From: Myxococcales bacterium
GTDB lineage: Bacteria > Myxococcota_A > SURF-8
Assembly: GCA_003598065.1 (NCBI GenBank)
Contig: QZKR01000163.1
Span: forward strand, 1 to 34,603
DNA length: 34,603 bases
Direction: 5' to 3'
Shown: piece after piece, positions 23,134 to 30,998 of the stretch
Layout: the number at the start of each line of letters is the position of its first letter
Position numbering within the stretch: position 1 is the stretch's first letter
Program-made: the position numbers and the translations under genes
Notes under the pieces: model-generated
Databases searched by the model: none
What the model was told of the DNA's origin: nothing
What the model saw: only the letters and a program-made list of their open reading frames with translations

Positions 23134-24837
23134 TTACATCTCCTCGGGCGCTTCGAGGCCGAGAAGGCTGAGGCCGCGCTTCAGAACGATCGTCGTCGCC
23201 TCGGCCAGCATCAGCCGCGTCGCGCGCAACGCCGCGTCCTCCGCCAGGAAGCGATACCCCTCGATCGTGTAGACTCTATTGAAGGCGCGGCAGAGTTCGA
23301 CCAGGTGCCGGGCTACGACCGACGGGTCGCAGGCTTCGCAGGCGTACTCCAGCCGGTCGGGAAATTCGCCGATGAGCTTCAGGACGTCGCGCTCCTCCGC
23401 CCGGTCGAGCAGGGCGGGATCGAACAACGAGCGGTCGAGCGCGCCGGCCTTGCGGTGCATGGAGCGCGAGCGGGCGTAGCCGTACTGCACGTAAACGCCG
23501 GTCTCGCCCTGGAAGCTCAGGATGCGCTCCCATTCGAAGGTGACGTCGTTGGTGCGGCGGTTGACGAGATCGCCGAAAACGATCGCGCCGACGCCCACCA
23601 TCGCGGCGACGCCTTCCTTGTCGGCCAGTTCGGCGTTTTTCTCCCGCACCGCATCCAGGGCCAGCGCCACCGACTTGTCGAGCACTTCGTCGAGGAAGAT
23701 CACCTCGCCCTTGCGCGTGCTCATCGTCCGGTCCTTGAGTCCGAGCATGCCGAAGGCGATGTGTTCCAGCGACTTCGCCCAGGGATAGCCCATCCTCTCC
23801 AGCACCTTGAAGAACTGGGAGAAGTGCAGCGACTGCTGGTGCGCCACCACGTAGAGCAGGCGGTCGAAATGAAACCGCTCATAGCGGTCGATCGCCGCGG
23901 CGATGTCGCGCGTGGCGTAAAGCGTCGCGCCGTCGGATTTGCGCAGCAGGCAGGGCGGCAGCTTGGCGTCGGTCAGATCGACGATCACCGCGCCCTCGGA
24001 AACGGTCGTGCCTACTTTTTCATCGACGAGCCGGATCACCTCATCCAGCCGGTCGCGATAGAGGCTTTCGCCGTCGAAATGGTCGAAGCGGATCTTGAGC
24101 CGGTCGTAGATGCGGCCGAACTCCTTCAGGCTGATGTCGTAGAAGAGCCGCCAGAGCGCGAGCGCTTCCTCATCGCCCTGCTCCATCCGCACGAACCACT
24201 GCCGCGCCTCGTCCTCCAGTTCCGGCTGCGTCTCGACTTCCTTGTGGAAACGAACGTAGACGTCGAGCAGGTGGCGGATTTCCTTGCGGCGCAGTTCCTG
24301 CTCGTCGCCCCAGCGCTTGTAGGCGACGATGAGCTTGCCGAACTGCGTCCCCCAGTCGCCGAGGTAGTTGATGCGCACCGCCTTCCAGCCGCGCGCCTCG
24401 TGCAGATTGGCGATGGCGTTGCCGATCACCGTCGAGCGGATGTGGTGGAAGGCGATCGGCTTGGCGATGTTGGGCGAGGAAAAGTCGAGCACGACGGTCT
24501 TCCCCCGCCCCTCCGCGCCGTTGCCGTACGCTTCGCCGGCGGCCAGCGTCGCCGGAACGATCCGCCGCGCCAGCTCCGGACCGCTGAACGTGAAGTTCAG
24601 AAACGGCCCTTCCGCCTCCACCTTGGCGAACAGCGGCTTGCCGGCGAAACGCGCCGCCCAGTCGCGGGCGATTTCGTCGGGCTTGCGCTTGAGTTCCTTG
24701 GCGAAGGGGAAGCAGGGCAGCGCCAGGTCGCCGCGCTCGGCGATATCGGGCTGTTTGAACAGCGTCATAAAACGCTCGGCCGGAAACGACACGTCGCGCT
24801 TCAACTCATCGACAATTTCGCTGCGAATCGCCTTCAT
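23134..24837 (-). CDS. argS: Arginyl-tRNA synthetase
   Basis: A 567-residue class I aminoacyl-tRNA synthetase that charges tRNA-Arg. The N-terminal Add-1 domain is followed by FSSPNIAKP and the HIGH-like HHIRST; the KMSKS-like loop is MSTRKG; the C-terminal helical anticodon-binding domain ends in the conserved LGLEAPEEM-type tail. The ATG at 24837 is chosen because AAGGGTG stands six bases upstream; a GTG at 24852 is in frame but less likely. It leads the operon argS-PBP4-lipoprotein from the promoter at 24880-24908, and a perfect palindrome lies in its leader. Confidence 0.95.
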   Translation of the reverse strand: MKAIRSEIVDELKRDVSFPAERFMTLFKQPDIAERGDLALPCFPFAKELKRKPDEIARDWAARFAGKPLFAKVEAEGPFLNFTFSGPELARRIVPATLAAGEAYGNGAEGRGKTVVLDFSSPNIAKPIAFHHIRSTVIGNAIANLHEARGWKAVRINYLGDWGTQFGKLIVAYKRWGDEQELRRKEIRHLLDVYVRFHKEVETQPELEDEARQWFVRMEQGDEEALALWRLFYDISLKEFGRIYDRLKIRFDHFDGESLYRDRLDEVIRLVDEKVGTTVSEGAVIVDLTDAKLPPCLLRKSDGATLYATRDIAAAIDRYERFHFDRLLYVVAHQQSLHFSQFFKVLERMGYPWAKSLEHIAFGMLGLKDRTMSTRKGEVIFLDEVLDKSVALALDAVREKNAELADKEGVAAMVGVGAIVFGDLVNRRTNDVTFEWERILSFQGETGVYVQYGYARSRSMHRKAGALDRSLFDPALLDRAEERDVLKLIGEFPDRLEYACEACDPSVVARHLVELCRAFNRVYTIEGYRFLAEDAALRATRLMLAEATTIVLKRGLSLLGLEAPEEM

Positions 24838-24860
24838 CGTCGCACCCTTCACCCCTCGCC

Positions 24861-24878
24861 GGCCGTTCGCGAACGGCC
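24861..24878. promoter_or_regulatory. 18-bp perfect palindrome at the argS start site
   Basis: GGCCGTTCGCGAACGGCC reads identically on both strands. It lies between the predicted -10 (24880-24885) and the ribosome site of argS, covering the expected first transcribed bases (about 24873). It may be an operator or a leader hairpin; it has no U run, so it is a poor terminator for the upstream nitroreductase gene. Confidence 0.6.
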
Positions 24879-24879
24879 C

Positions 24880-24908
24880 ACTCTATGCGCGGCTTTCCGA
24901 TGTGTCAA
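24880..24908 (-). promoter_or_regulatory. Promoter of the argS-PBP4-lipoprotein operon
   Basis: Consensus TTGACA (24903-24908), 17 bp, TAGAGT (24880-24885) on the minus strand. The -35 overlaps the nitroreductase stop codon (24905-24907). Confidence 0.6.
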
Positions 24909-25564
24909 GACGACTTGGGCTTGTGGGCCGTTTCCTGGGCGAGCGGCAGGTTCCAGGCGTCCCAGCAGACGTAAGTTTCCCTGGCCTTGCGGCTGGCGCG
25001 CGGCGGGTTGGGTTTGCGGGCGTAGCCTAAAGCGAGCAGCAATACCGGCGCGACCTGCGCCGGCAATCCCATGACGCCGGACAGCTTTTTCGCGTCGAAG
25101 CTGGAGAGCGGGGCGCTGTCCACCCCTTCCTCGGTGGCGGCGAGCATCAGCACCATCGCCGCCGCCATCAGGTCGCGCACCACGGCCTCGCGGGCGCGCG
25201 TCGCATCGCCGTAAAGTTCGCGGATGAGATTGATGAGACCGCTCCTGGCTTCTCCGGGAAAATAGCCTTTCGCCGCCAGATCGTCGGCGACCTGCTCCGC
25301 CTCCTGCCAGGCCGTGGTGTCGCCGCAAAGAACGAGCACGGCCGAGGCGTCGCGCACCCGATCCGGGTTGTAGACCGCCTGGCAGAGCCTGTCCTTGACG
25401 GCCCGGTTCTGAACGACGAGGATGCGCCAGGGCTGGAGGTTGAAACCGGAGGGGGCATAGGCCACGCGGTCGAGGATGCGTTCGAGCCTCTCCGCGTCGA
25501 TGCGTCGCGCCGGATCGAAATAGCGCGTCGTGCGCCGCCGCTGCAACAATTCGTCGAGTGACAT
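24905..25564 (-). CDS. Nitroreductase-family FMN oxidoreductase
   Basis: A 219-residue FMN enzyme. The N-terminal RRTTRYF (about 9-15) binds FMN phosphate, followed by APSGFNLQPWR with the conserved substrate/FMN loop, and a late LALGYARKP near the C-terminus. Such enzymes reduce nitroaromatics, quinones or flavins with NAD(P)H; the substrate here is unknown. GCAGGAGAG precedes the ATG. Own promoter upstream; the end runs directly into the argS promoter. Confidence 0.85.
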   Translation of the reverse strand: MSLDELLQRRRTTRYFDPARRIDAERLERILDRVAYAPSGFNLQPWRILVVQNRAVKDRLCQAVYNPDRVRDASAVLVLCGDTTAWQEAEQVADDLAAKGYFPGEARSGLINLIRELYGDATRAREAVVRDLMAAAMVLMLAATEEGVDSAPLSSFDAKKLSGVMGLPAQVAPVLLLALGYARKPNPPRASRKARETYVCWDAWNLPLAQETAHKPKSS

Positions 25565-25595
25565 GGTTCTCTCCTGCGTACCGGTTTCCCGGACA

Positions 25596-25625
25596 ACCGT
25601 AGCCCTATCCGCCCGGGGGTGTCAA
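25596..25625 (-). promoter_or_regulatory. Putative promoter of the nitroreductase gene
   Basis: On the minus strand TTGACA (25620-25625), 18 bp, TACGGT (25596-25601). Confidence 0.5.
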
Positions 25626-25661
25626 GGCGACGGAGAGGCGATGCAGCGGCGAGGGAAAACG

Positions 25662-27047
25662 CTATTTCCCGATGCAGAAGCGGCTGAAAATCTGCTCCAG
25701 GATCGCGTCGGGCGTAGTCACACCGACCACTTCCTCCAACTGCGCCAACGCCTCTCGCAGATCGACGGCGACAAGTTCCCAGGCCACGGGCGGGCGGGTC
25801 AGCGCGGCGCGCGTCGTCGCCAGGGCGGCGGCGGCGGCGGCAAAGGCCGCCTCATGGCGGGCGGAGGTGATCAGCAGGCTGTCGGCGTCGGCGGGCGACA
25901 CATCCAGCGTACGGCCGATCGCGGCTTCCAAAGCGTCGAGGCCGTCGCCGGTGAGCGCCGACAACTCGACGCGCGGCCACAAGGCCGCCTCGGGCGGCAG
26001 CGCCTCGGCGGCGAAAGCGTGCGGCAGGTCGCTTTTGTTCGCCACGACGATCGCCCGCCGGCCGGCGAAGCGCGCCGCCAGGCGGCAGTCATCCTGGGCC
26101 AAAGGACGCGAACCATCGACCACCCACAGAATGAGATCGGCATGCTCCAGCTTTTTCAAGGCGCGCTCGACGCCGATCGCCTCGACGCCGCGCGCCGCCT
26201 CGCTGACGCCGGCCGTATCGACGAACCGCACCGGCGCGCCGGCAAGCTCCACCACGCCTTCGATCAGGTCGCGCGTCGTGCCCGGCAGATCGGCGACGAT
26301 CGCCCGTTCCGAGCGCAGCAGGCGGTTTAGGAGGGAGGATTTGCCGACGTTCGGCAGACCGACGATGACCGCCTCGACGCCTTCGTGCAACAGCCGCCCG
26401 CGCGCGTAGCTTTTGGCGGCTTCGTCCAGCGCGTCGCTCGCCCGGGCAAGAGCGGCGTCATACTCGCTCAGCGCCGCCGCCTCGATGCTTTCTTCGGGAA
26501 AATCGATCATCGCTTCGACATGCGCCAGCGCCGGCAGCACCGCCTCCCGCACGTTTTCGCAGAGGCGCGTCACTTCGCCTTCGAGATGACGCCGCGAGGC
26601 GGCCAGCGCCGCGCCGGTCTGCGAGTCGATCAATTCGCGGACGGCCTCGGCCTGGGTCAGATCGAGCCGGCCGTTGAGAAAAGCGCGCAGGGTGAATTCG
26701 CCGGGAGCGGCGGCCCGCGCGCCGTGATCGAGCGCCAGCCGCAGGATCTGCTGCAGGTTGAGCCGCCCGCCGTGGGCATGGATTTCGGCGACGTCTTCGC
26801 CCGTGTAGGAGCGAGGCGCTCTGAACGCCACGGCCAGCACGTCGTCGAGCGTTTTATCCGTAGCCGGATCGACGATCCGGCCGCGCGTCAGCGCCGCGGC
26901 GCGCCAGGGTTTGCCGGGAGTTCGGGGAACGAACAGACGATCGAGGAGGCTTACGGCCTCGGGCCCCGAAAGGCGGATCACGCCGACGCCTCCCGCGCCG
27001 GGCGGCGTGGAGATGGCCGCGATGGTGTCGCCGAGCGTGAATGGCAT
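25662..27047 (-). CDS. mnmE: tRNA modification GTPase MnmE (TrmE)
   Basis: A 461-residue GTPase that, with MnmG, installs the 5-carboxymethylaminomethyl group on wobble uridine 34 of tRNAs. The N-terminal formyl-THF-binding domain begins FTLGDTIAAISTPPG; the G domain has GLPNVGKSS, GTTRD, DTAG and NKSD; the C-terminus is the hallmark CIGK with the catalytic cysteine. Length is typical. It starts 24 bases after the relA stop, so is likely cotranscribed with yicC-gmk-relA. The partner mnmG is not in the window. Confidence 0.96.
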   Translation of the reverse strand: MPFTLGDTIAAISTPPGAGGVGVIRLSGPEAVSLLDRLFVPRTPGKPWRAAALTRGRIVDPATDKTLDDVLAVAFRAPRSYTGEDVAEIHAHGGRLNLQQILRLALDHGARAAAPGEFTLRAFLNGRLDLTQAEAVRELIDSQTGAALAASRRHLEGEVTRLCENVREAVLPALAHVEAMIDFPEESIEAAALSEYDAALARASDALDEAAKSYARGRLLHEGVEAVIVGLPNVGKSSLLNRLLRSERAIVADLPGTTRDLIEGVVELAGAPVRFVDTAGVSEAARGVEAIGVERALKKLEHADLILWVVDGSRPLAQDDCRLAARFAGRRAIVVANKSDLPHAFAAEALPPEAALWPRVELSALTGDGLDALEAAIGRTLDVSPADADSLLITSARHEAAFAAAAAALATTRAALTRPPVAWELVAVDLREALAQLEEVVGVTTPDAILEQIFSRFCIGK

Positions 27048-27071
27048 GGCCGGCTGCGGACCTTCCCGAGG

Positions 27072-29252
27072 CTAGGCGAGGCCGGAGGCGTCGCGTTCGA
27101 CGTAGAGCACGCCTTTCAGCCGCCGCAATTCGCGGCGCAGCCTCTCCATCTGCTCCATGTTTTTCAGATGGGCGACGAAATAAATCTCGCCGCGCCCTTC
27201 GTGCGTCCGCGCCTGCACCGATTCGATGTTGACCTTCTGCGCGCCGAAGACGTTCGACATCTGCGCCAGAAGCCCCGCCCGATCGACGCAGACGACCTTG
27301 ATCGTCACCGGGCCCGCGAAATCGGACGTCATGTCCCAGTAGGCCTCGATGATCCGCTCCTTCTCGGCGGTGGTCATGATCGGACAATCGGCGCGGTGGA
27401 TGGTGATGCCGCGCCCGCGCGTCACGAAGCCGACCACCGGATCGCCCTGGATCGGGTTGCAGCAGCGGCCGAAGCGCAGCATCAAATCATCGAGGCCGGA
27501 TATTTTGATGCCGCTCTTTCCGGATTTCCTGGGCTTGGCCGCCGCCTCGGGAGCGGGCTGGGGCCGCTCGGGGGCGGGAGGGGCGATTTTGTCCGGAGCA
27601 GCACGCTGAATGAATTCGAGAACGCGCAGGTCGCCGCGTCCCAGCTTCAGATAGAGGTCGTCCAGGTCGGCGCACTTGAGTTCTTCCAGGGCATCGACGA
27701 TCTTGGGGGCCTCCTCCTTCTGGAACTTGTTCCAGTTGATTCCGGCGTCCTTGCAGGCGCGCTCCACCATCTCCCGGCCGAGTTCGCGGCTGCGGTCCCG
27801 CTCTTCCTCGCGGATGGCGTGGCGGATTTTCTGCTTGGCGCGGTCGGTTTTGACGAACTCCAGCCATTCCTTCTTCGGCTTCTGCGTCTTCGTGGTGAAG
27901 ATCGACACCACGTCGCCGTTCTGCAGCGGCGAGTGCAGGGGCGCCATGCGGTTGTTCACCTTGGCCCCGGAGCAGCGCAGGCCGACCTGCGTGTGAACGG
28001 AGAAGGCGAAATCGACGGGCGTCGATTCGCGCGGCAGTTCGTGGACGTCGCCCTTCGGGGTGAACACGAAGATGTAATCCGAGAAGAGGTCCAGGCGGAG
28101 CTGGTCCAGAAGTTCGCCGCCCTCTTCGCCGGCTTCGTGCACCTCCACAAGCTGGCGGACCCAGGCGAGCCGCTCGCTGTCCTTGGGGTTGAAGCCCGCG
28201 CCGCCTTCCTTGTAGCGCCAGTGGGCGGCGATGCCGTTCTCGGCGATTTCGTGCATTTCCTTGGTGCGGATCTGAACTTCCAGCCGCTGACCATAGGCAT
28301 CGACGACCGTCGTGTGCAGCGACTGGTAACGGTTCGGTTTCGGCATGGCGATGTAGTCGTCGAACATGCCGCGGATCGGCCGCCAGGTCGCGTGCACGAA
28401 ACCGAGCGCTTTGTAACAATCCTCGACGGTGTCCACCAGGACGCGGAAGGCGACGATGTCGTAGATTTGGTCGAGCGAAAGCTGCTTGAGCCGCATCTTG
28501 CGGTAGATCGAATAGAAATGCTTCGCGCGGCCGACCACTTTCGCCTCGATGCCGTGTTCGGCCATCAAGGCCTGAAGCTGATGGATGAATTCGTCGATGC
28601 GGCCCACGTTTTCGGAACGCCCCTGCTCGACGTGCCGGCGGACAGCGTCGCATTGCGCCGGTTCGAGGATGGCGAAGGCCCGATCCTCCAGCGCCGCCTT
28701 CAGCCAGTGGATGCCCAGGCGGCCGGCGATCGGCGCGAAAATCTGCATCGCTTCCTCGGCCATGTCGCGGCGGCGTTCGGAAGGCGCTTCGGCGTCGGCG
28801 CTTTCCACCATCTCCAGGCGGTCGGCGAGCTTGACGAGGATGACGCGGACGTCGCTCGCCATGGCGAGAAACATATTGCGGAAGCGGCGCACCTGCTCCG
28901 CCTTGCGGGCGTGGATGCCGATTTCCGAAAGCTTGGAGACGCCTTCGATGATAAGCCCCGTCTCGTCGCCGAACTTCTCGCGCACCAGCGCCGCCTTCAC
29001 GGCCTTCGATTCGACGGCCTGATGCAGAAGCCCGGCCACGAGGCTCGGCGCGTCGAGCCTGAGCCGCGCCAGATTGCTCGCGACGCGAAGCGGGTGGCGA
29101 AGAAAGGAATCGCCGAACGTTTTTTTGAGCGGGCCGTACCAGAGCGGGGCCAGTTCCATGGCGCGGTCGAGGAGCGCCAGGTCATCCGCATGCAGATAGC
29201 CGGCGTCCTGCCGAAGCTGGCGAAGGCTTTCTTTAAGCCCCGGCTGAGTCAT
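27072..29252 (-). CDS. relA: RelA-type (p)ppGpp synthetase with degenerate hydrolase domain
   Basis: A 726-residue stringent-response enzyme. The N-terminal HD region keeps HPLRVA and KLADRL but has LLHQAVES where hydrolases have LLHDVVED, so the hydrolase is probably dead. The synthetase domain retains YDIVAFRV, DDYIAMPKPNRYQSLHT and LEVQIRTKEMHE; MFDDYIA resembles the ExDD of monofunctional RelA rather than RxKD of SpoT. TGS, helical, zinc-type (CCNPI...HRADCP) and C-terminal ACT domains follow. The ATG at 29252 overlaps the gmk end by 20 bases; the frame continues to 29333 inside gmk, which is not used. It makes (p)ppGpp on stalled ribosomes. Another enzyme must degrade it elsewhere. Confidence 0.93.
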   Translation of the reverse strand: MTQPGLKESLRQLRQDAGYLHADDLALLDRAMELAPLWYGPLKKTFGDSFLRHPLRVASNLARLRLDAPSLVAGLLHQAVESKAVKAALVREKFGDETGLIIEGVSKLSEIGIHARKAEQVRRFRNMFLAMASDVRVILVKLADRLEMVESADAEAPSERRRDMAEEAMQIFAPIAGRLGIHWLKAALEDRAFAILEPAQCDAVRRHVEQGRSENVGRIDEFIHQLQALMAEHGIEAKVVGRAKHFYSIYRKMRLKQLSLDQIYDIVAFRVLVDTVEDCYKALGFVHATWRPIRGMFDDYIAMPKPNRYQSLHTTVVDAYGQRLEVQIRTKEMHEIAENGIAAHWRYKEGGAGFNPKDSERLAWVRQLVEVHEAGEEGGELLDQLRLDLFSDYIFVFTPKGDVHELPRESTPVDFAFSVHTQVGLRCSGAKVNNRMAPLHSPLQNGDVVSIFTTKTQKPKKEWLEFVKTDRAKQKIRHAIREEERDRSRELGREMVERACKDAGINWNKFQKEEAPKIVDALEELKCADLDDLYLKLGRGDLRVLEFIQRAAPDKIAPPAPERPQPAPEAAAKPRKSGKSGIKISGLDDLMLRFGRCCNPIQGDPVVGFVTRGRGITIHRADCPIMTTAEKERIIEAYWDMTSDFAGPVTIKVVCVDRAGLLAQMSNVFGAQKVNIESVQARTHEGRGEIYFVAHLKNMEQMERLRRELRRLKGVLYVERDASGLA

Positions 29253-29880
29253 CGCGGAACTCGGAGAGGAGGCGCGCCAGAATCGCCTCATTGTCTTCCT
29301 TGGCGAGGCGCCGGCCGAGCAGAACGGCTTCAAGCTGGGCGACGGCGGCGGCGAGGTCGTCGTTGACGATGACGTGGTCGTACGTTTTCGCCTGGTAGAT
29401 TTCGCCCAGCGCGTTCCGCAGCCGCTTTTTGATTTCGGCGGGGTCGTCGGTCTTGCGTTCGCGCAGACGCCGCTCCAACTCGGCGCGGGAGGGCGGGGCG
29501 ATGAAAATCAGCGTCGCCTCGCGATATTGCTTCTTGAGGCTGGCCGCGCCCTGCACGTCGATGTCGAAGAGCACCTTGAAACCCTGCTTCATGAGGTCTT
29601 CGACGTGCGCCCGGCTCGTGCCGTAGTAATGGCCGTGGACCTGCGCCCATTCGAGGAATTCGCCGCGCTCGATCATCCGCGAGAACTCCTCCTGGTTCAG
29701 GAAGAAGTATTCGCGTCCGTGCCGCTCGTCGCCGCGCCTCGGACGGGTGGTGCAGGAAATGGAAAGCCTGATGTCCGGATGGCGGCTCACGACGGTCTGC
29801 GTCAGCGTGGATTTGCCCGCCCCGCTCGGCGCGGAAACGACAAACAGATGGCGGCCGTTCTCCGTCCGGGTGTCGTTCAT
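29233..29880 (-). CDS. gmk: Guanylate kinase
   Basis: A 215-residue cytosolic kinase that turns GMP into GDP with ATP. P-loop APSGAGKS is at 17-24, then the GMP-binding CTTRPRRGDERHGREYFF-type region and a lid with YGTSR. Two ATGs stand side by side; I prefer the second (29880), as GGAG is only two bases from the first. It follows yicC by about 10 bases, a widespread arrangement, and overlaps relA, which links GMP/GDP supply and ppGpp synthesis in one transcript. An rpoZ gene often found next is missing. Confidence 0.95.
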   Translation of the reverse strand: MNDTRTENGRHLFVVSAPSGAGKSTLTQTVVSRHPDIRLSISCTTRPRRGDERHGREYFFLNQEEFSRMIERGEFLEWAQVHGHYYGTSRAHVEDLMKQGFKVLFDIDVQGAASLKKQYREATLIFIAPPSRAELERRLRERKTDDPAEIKKRLRNALGEIYQAKTYDHVIVNDDLAAAVAQLEAVLLGRRLAKEDNEAILARLLSEFRDDSAGA

Positions 29881-29890
29881 CATGGCTCCG

Positions 29891-30769
29891 CTATTCGATG
29901 TTTTGGATCTGCTCGCGCAGCTTCTCCAACTCGGTTTTGATCTCCACGACGAGCTGGGCCACCTCGGCGCTGGAGCACTTGGAGCCGATCGTGTTGGCTT
30001 CCCGGTTCATCTCCTGAACGATGAAGTCGAGTTTGCGGCCCACGGGCTCCTCGGCGTTGAGAAAATGCAGGAACTGTTGCAGGTGGCTGCGGAGGCGCGT
30101 GACCTCCTCGGTGATGTCGCTGCGGTCGGAAAAATAAACGATCTCCTGGGCGAGACGCGATTCGTCGATCTCCGCCGGATTGACGGCGGCGATCTTCTCC
30201 TCCAGCCGCTTTTTGTACTGTTCGAGGATCGTCGGGGCCAGCTTGTTGACCTGGCCGACCATCTCGCGGATGGCGTTGCAGCGGCCGGCCATATCGACGG
30301 CCAGCGTTTTGCCTTCCGCCTCGCGCATGCGCACGACGGCCGCGACGGCGGCCTTGATCCCCTCTTCCAGCTTGATCCAAACGGCGTCGATGTTTTCGTC
30401 GCGCTGCTGGAAGGTGATGACCTCGCGGGCGTTGGTGACCATCGCCAGCGACACGTCCTGGCCGATGCCGAATTTGTGGCGTATGGACTGGTAGGCCTTG
30501 TAGTAGCTTTCGGCGAGAGCCCAGTTGACGACGACGCCCGTCGGCCCGTCTCCCGAACCGATGTCGCGCGAGACGTAGATCTCGATGTGCCCCCGATTGA
30601 TCGCACTGCGAATCGTCTGCTGGACGTTGACTTCCAGCGAGGAATAATCCTGGGGGAGTTTGATCTTTACATCGCAGAACTTCCCGTTAACCGCCTTGAT
30701 CTCGATGCGGTGGCGCATGACGCCAACCGTGATTTCGGCGGCGCCGAAACCGGTCATGGATCTGATCAT
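29891..30769 (-). CDS. yicC: YicC-family endoribonuclease
   Basis: A 292-residue cytoplasmic protein of normal length. It opens with MIRSMTGFG and continues with EIKAVNGKFCDVKIKLP, both hallmarks of the family; the C-terminal DUF1732 part has FIVQEMNREANTIGSK and ends with charged helices. Escherichia coli YicC is an RNase involved in RyhB decay. AGG lies seven bases before the ATG. First gene of yicC-gmk-relA(-mnmE). Confidence 0.94.
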   Translation of the reverse strand: MIRSMTGFGAAEITVGVMRHRIEIKAVNGKFCDVKIKLPQDYSSLEVNVQQTIRSAINRGHIEIYVSRDIGSGDGPTGVVVNWALAESYYKAYQSIRHKFGIGQDVSLAMVTNAREVITFQQRDENIDAVWIKLEEGIKAAVAAVVRMREAEGKTLAVDMAGRCNAIREMVGQVNKLAPTILEQYKKRLEEKIAAVNPAEIDESRLAQEIVYFSDRSDITEEVTRLRSHLQQFLHFLNAEEPVGRKLDFIVQEMNREANTIGSKCSSAEVAQLVVEIKTELEKLREQIQNIE

Positions 30770-30813
30770 GGTTTAACCTGTCCATTTATTGGTCTTTCCA
30801 CACTCAATACTTC

Positions 30814-30842
30814 CTTTTAGTTGATGGCGGGCCGGATGTCAA
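30814..30842 (-). promoter_or_regulatory. Putative promoter of yicC-gmk-relA-mnmE
   Basis: On the minus strand TTGACA (30837-30842), 17 bp, TAAAAG (30814-30819). Confidence 0.5.
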
Positions 30843-30913
30843 ATGGGAGTTGCATGAAGGGGCTCGGAACAAGCCGGGAGGAAAACGCGGGCCTGCTTCG
30901 AATCCCGTCGCAG

Positions 30914-30942
30914 TTGCATTTTTCGCGCTCCGACGGTATAGC
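30914..30942 (+). promoter_or_regulatory. Putative promoter of the HD-GYP gene
   Basis: TTGCAT (30914-30919), 17 bp, TATAGC (30937-30942), 57 bases before the start. Confidence 0.45.
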
Positions 30943-30998
30943 CTAATCGATCCTTACGTTGACGCTCTGGGCGTCGAGAAAACGCCGACGAGGAAAAA

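Noticed and set aside
26385..29366. A 993-residue plus-strand open frame
   Set aside because: Antisense to mnmE and relA; composition is Arg/Ala/Gly-rich with no domain.
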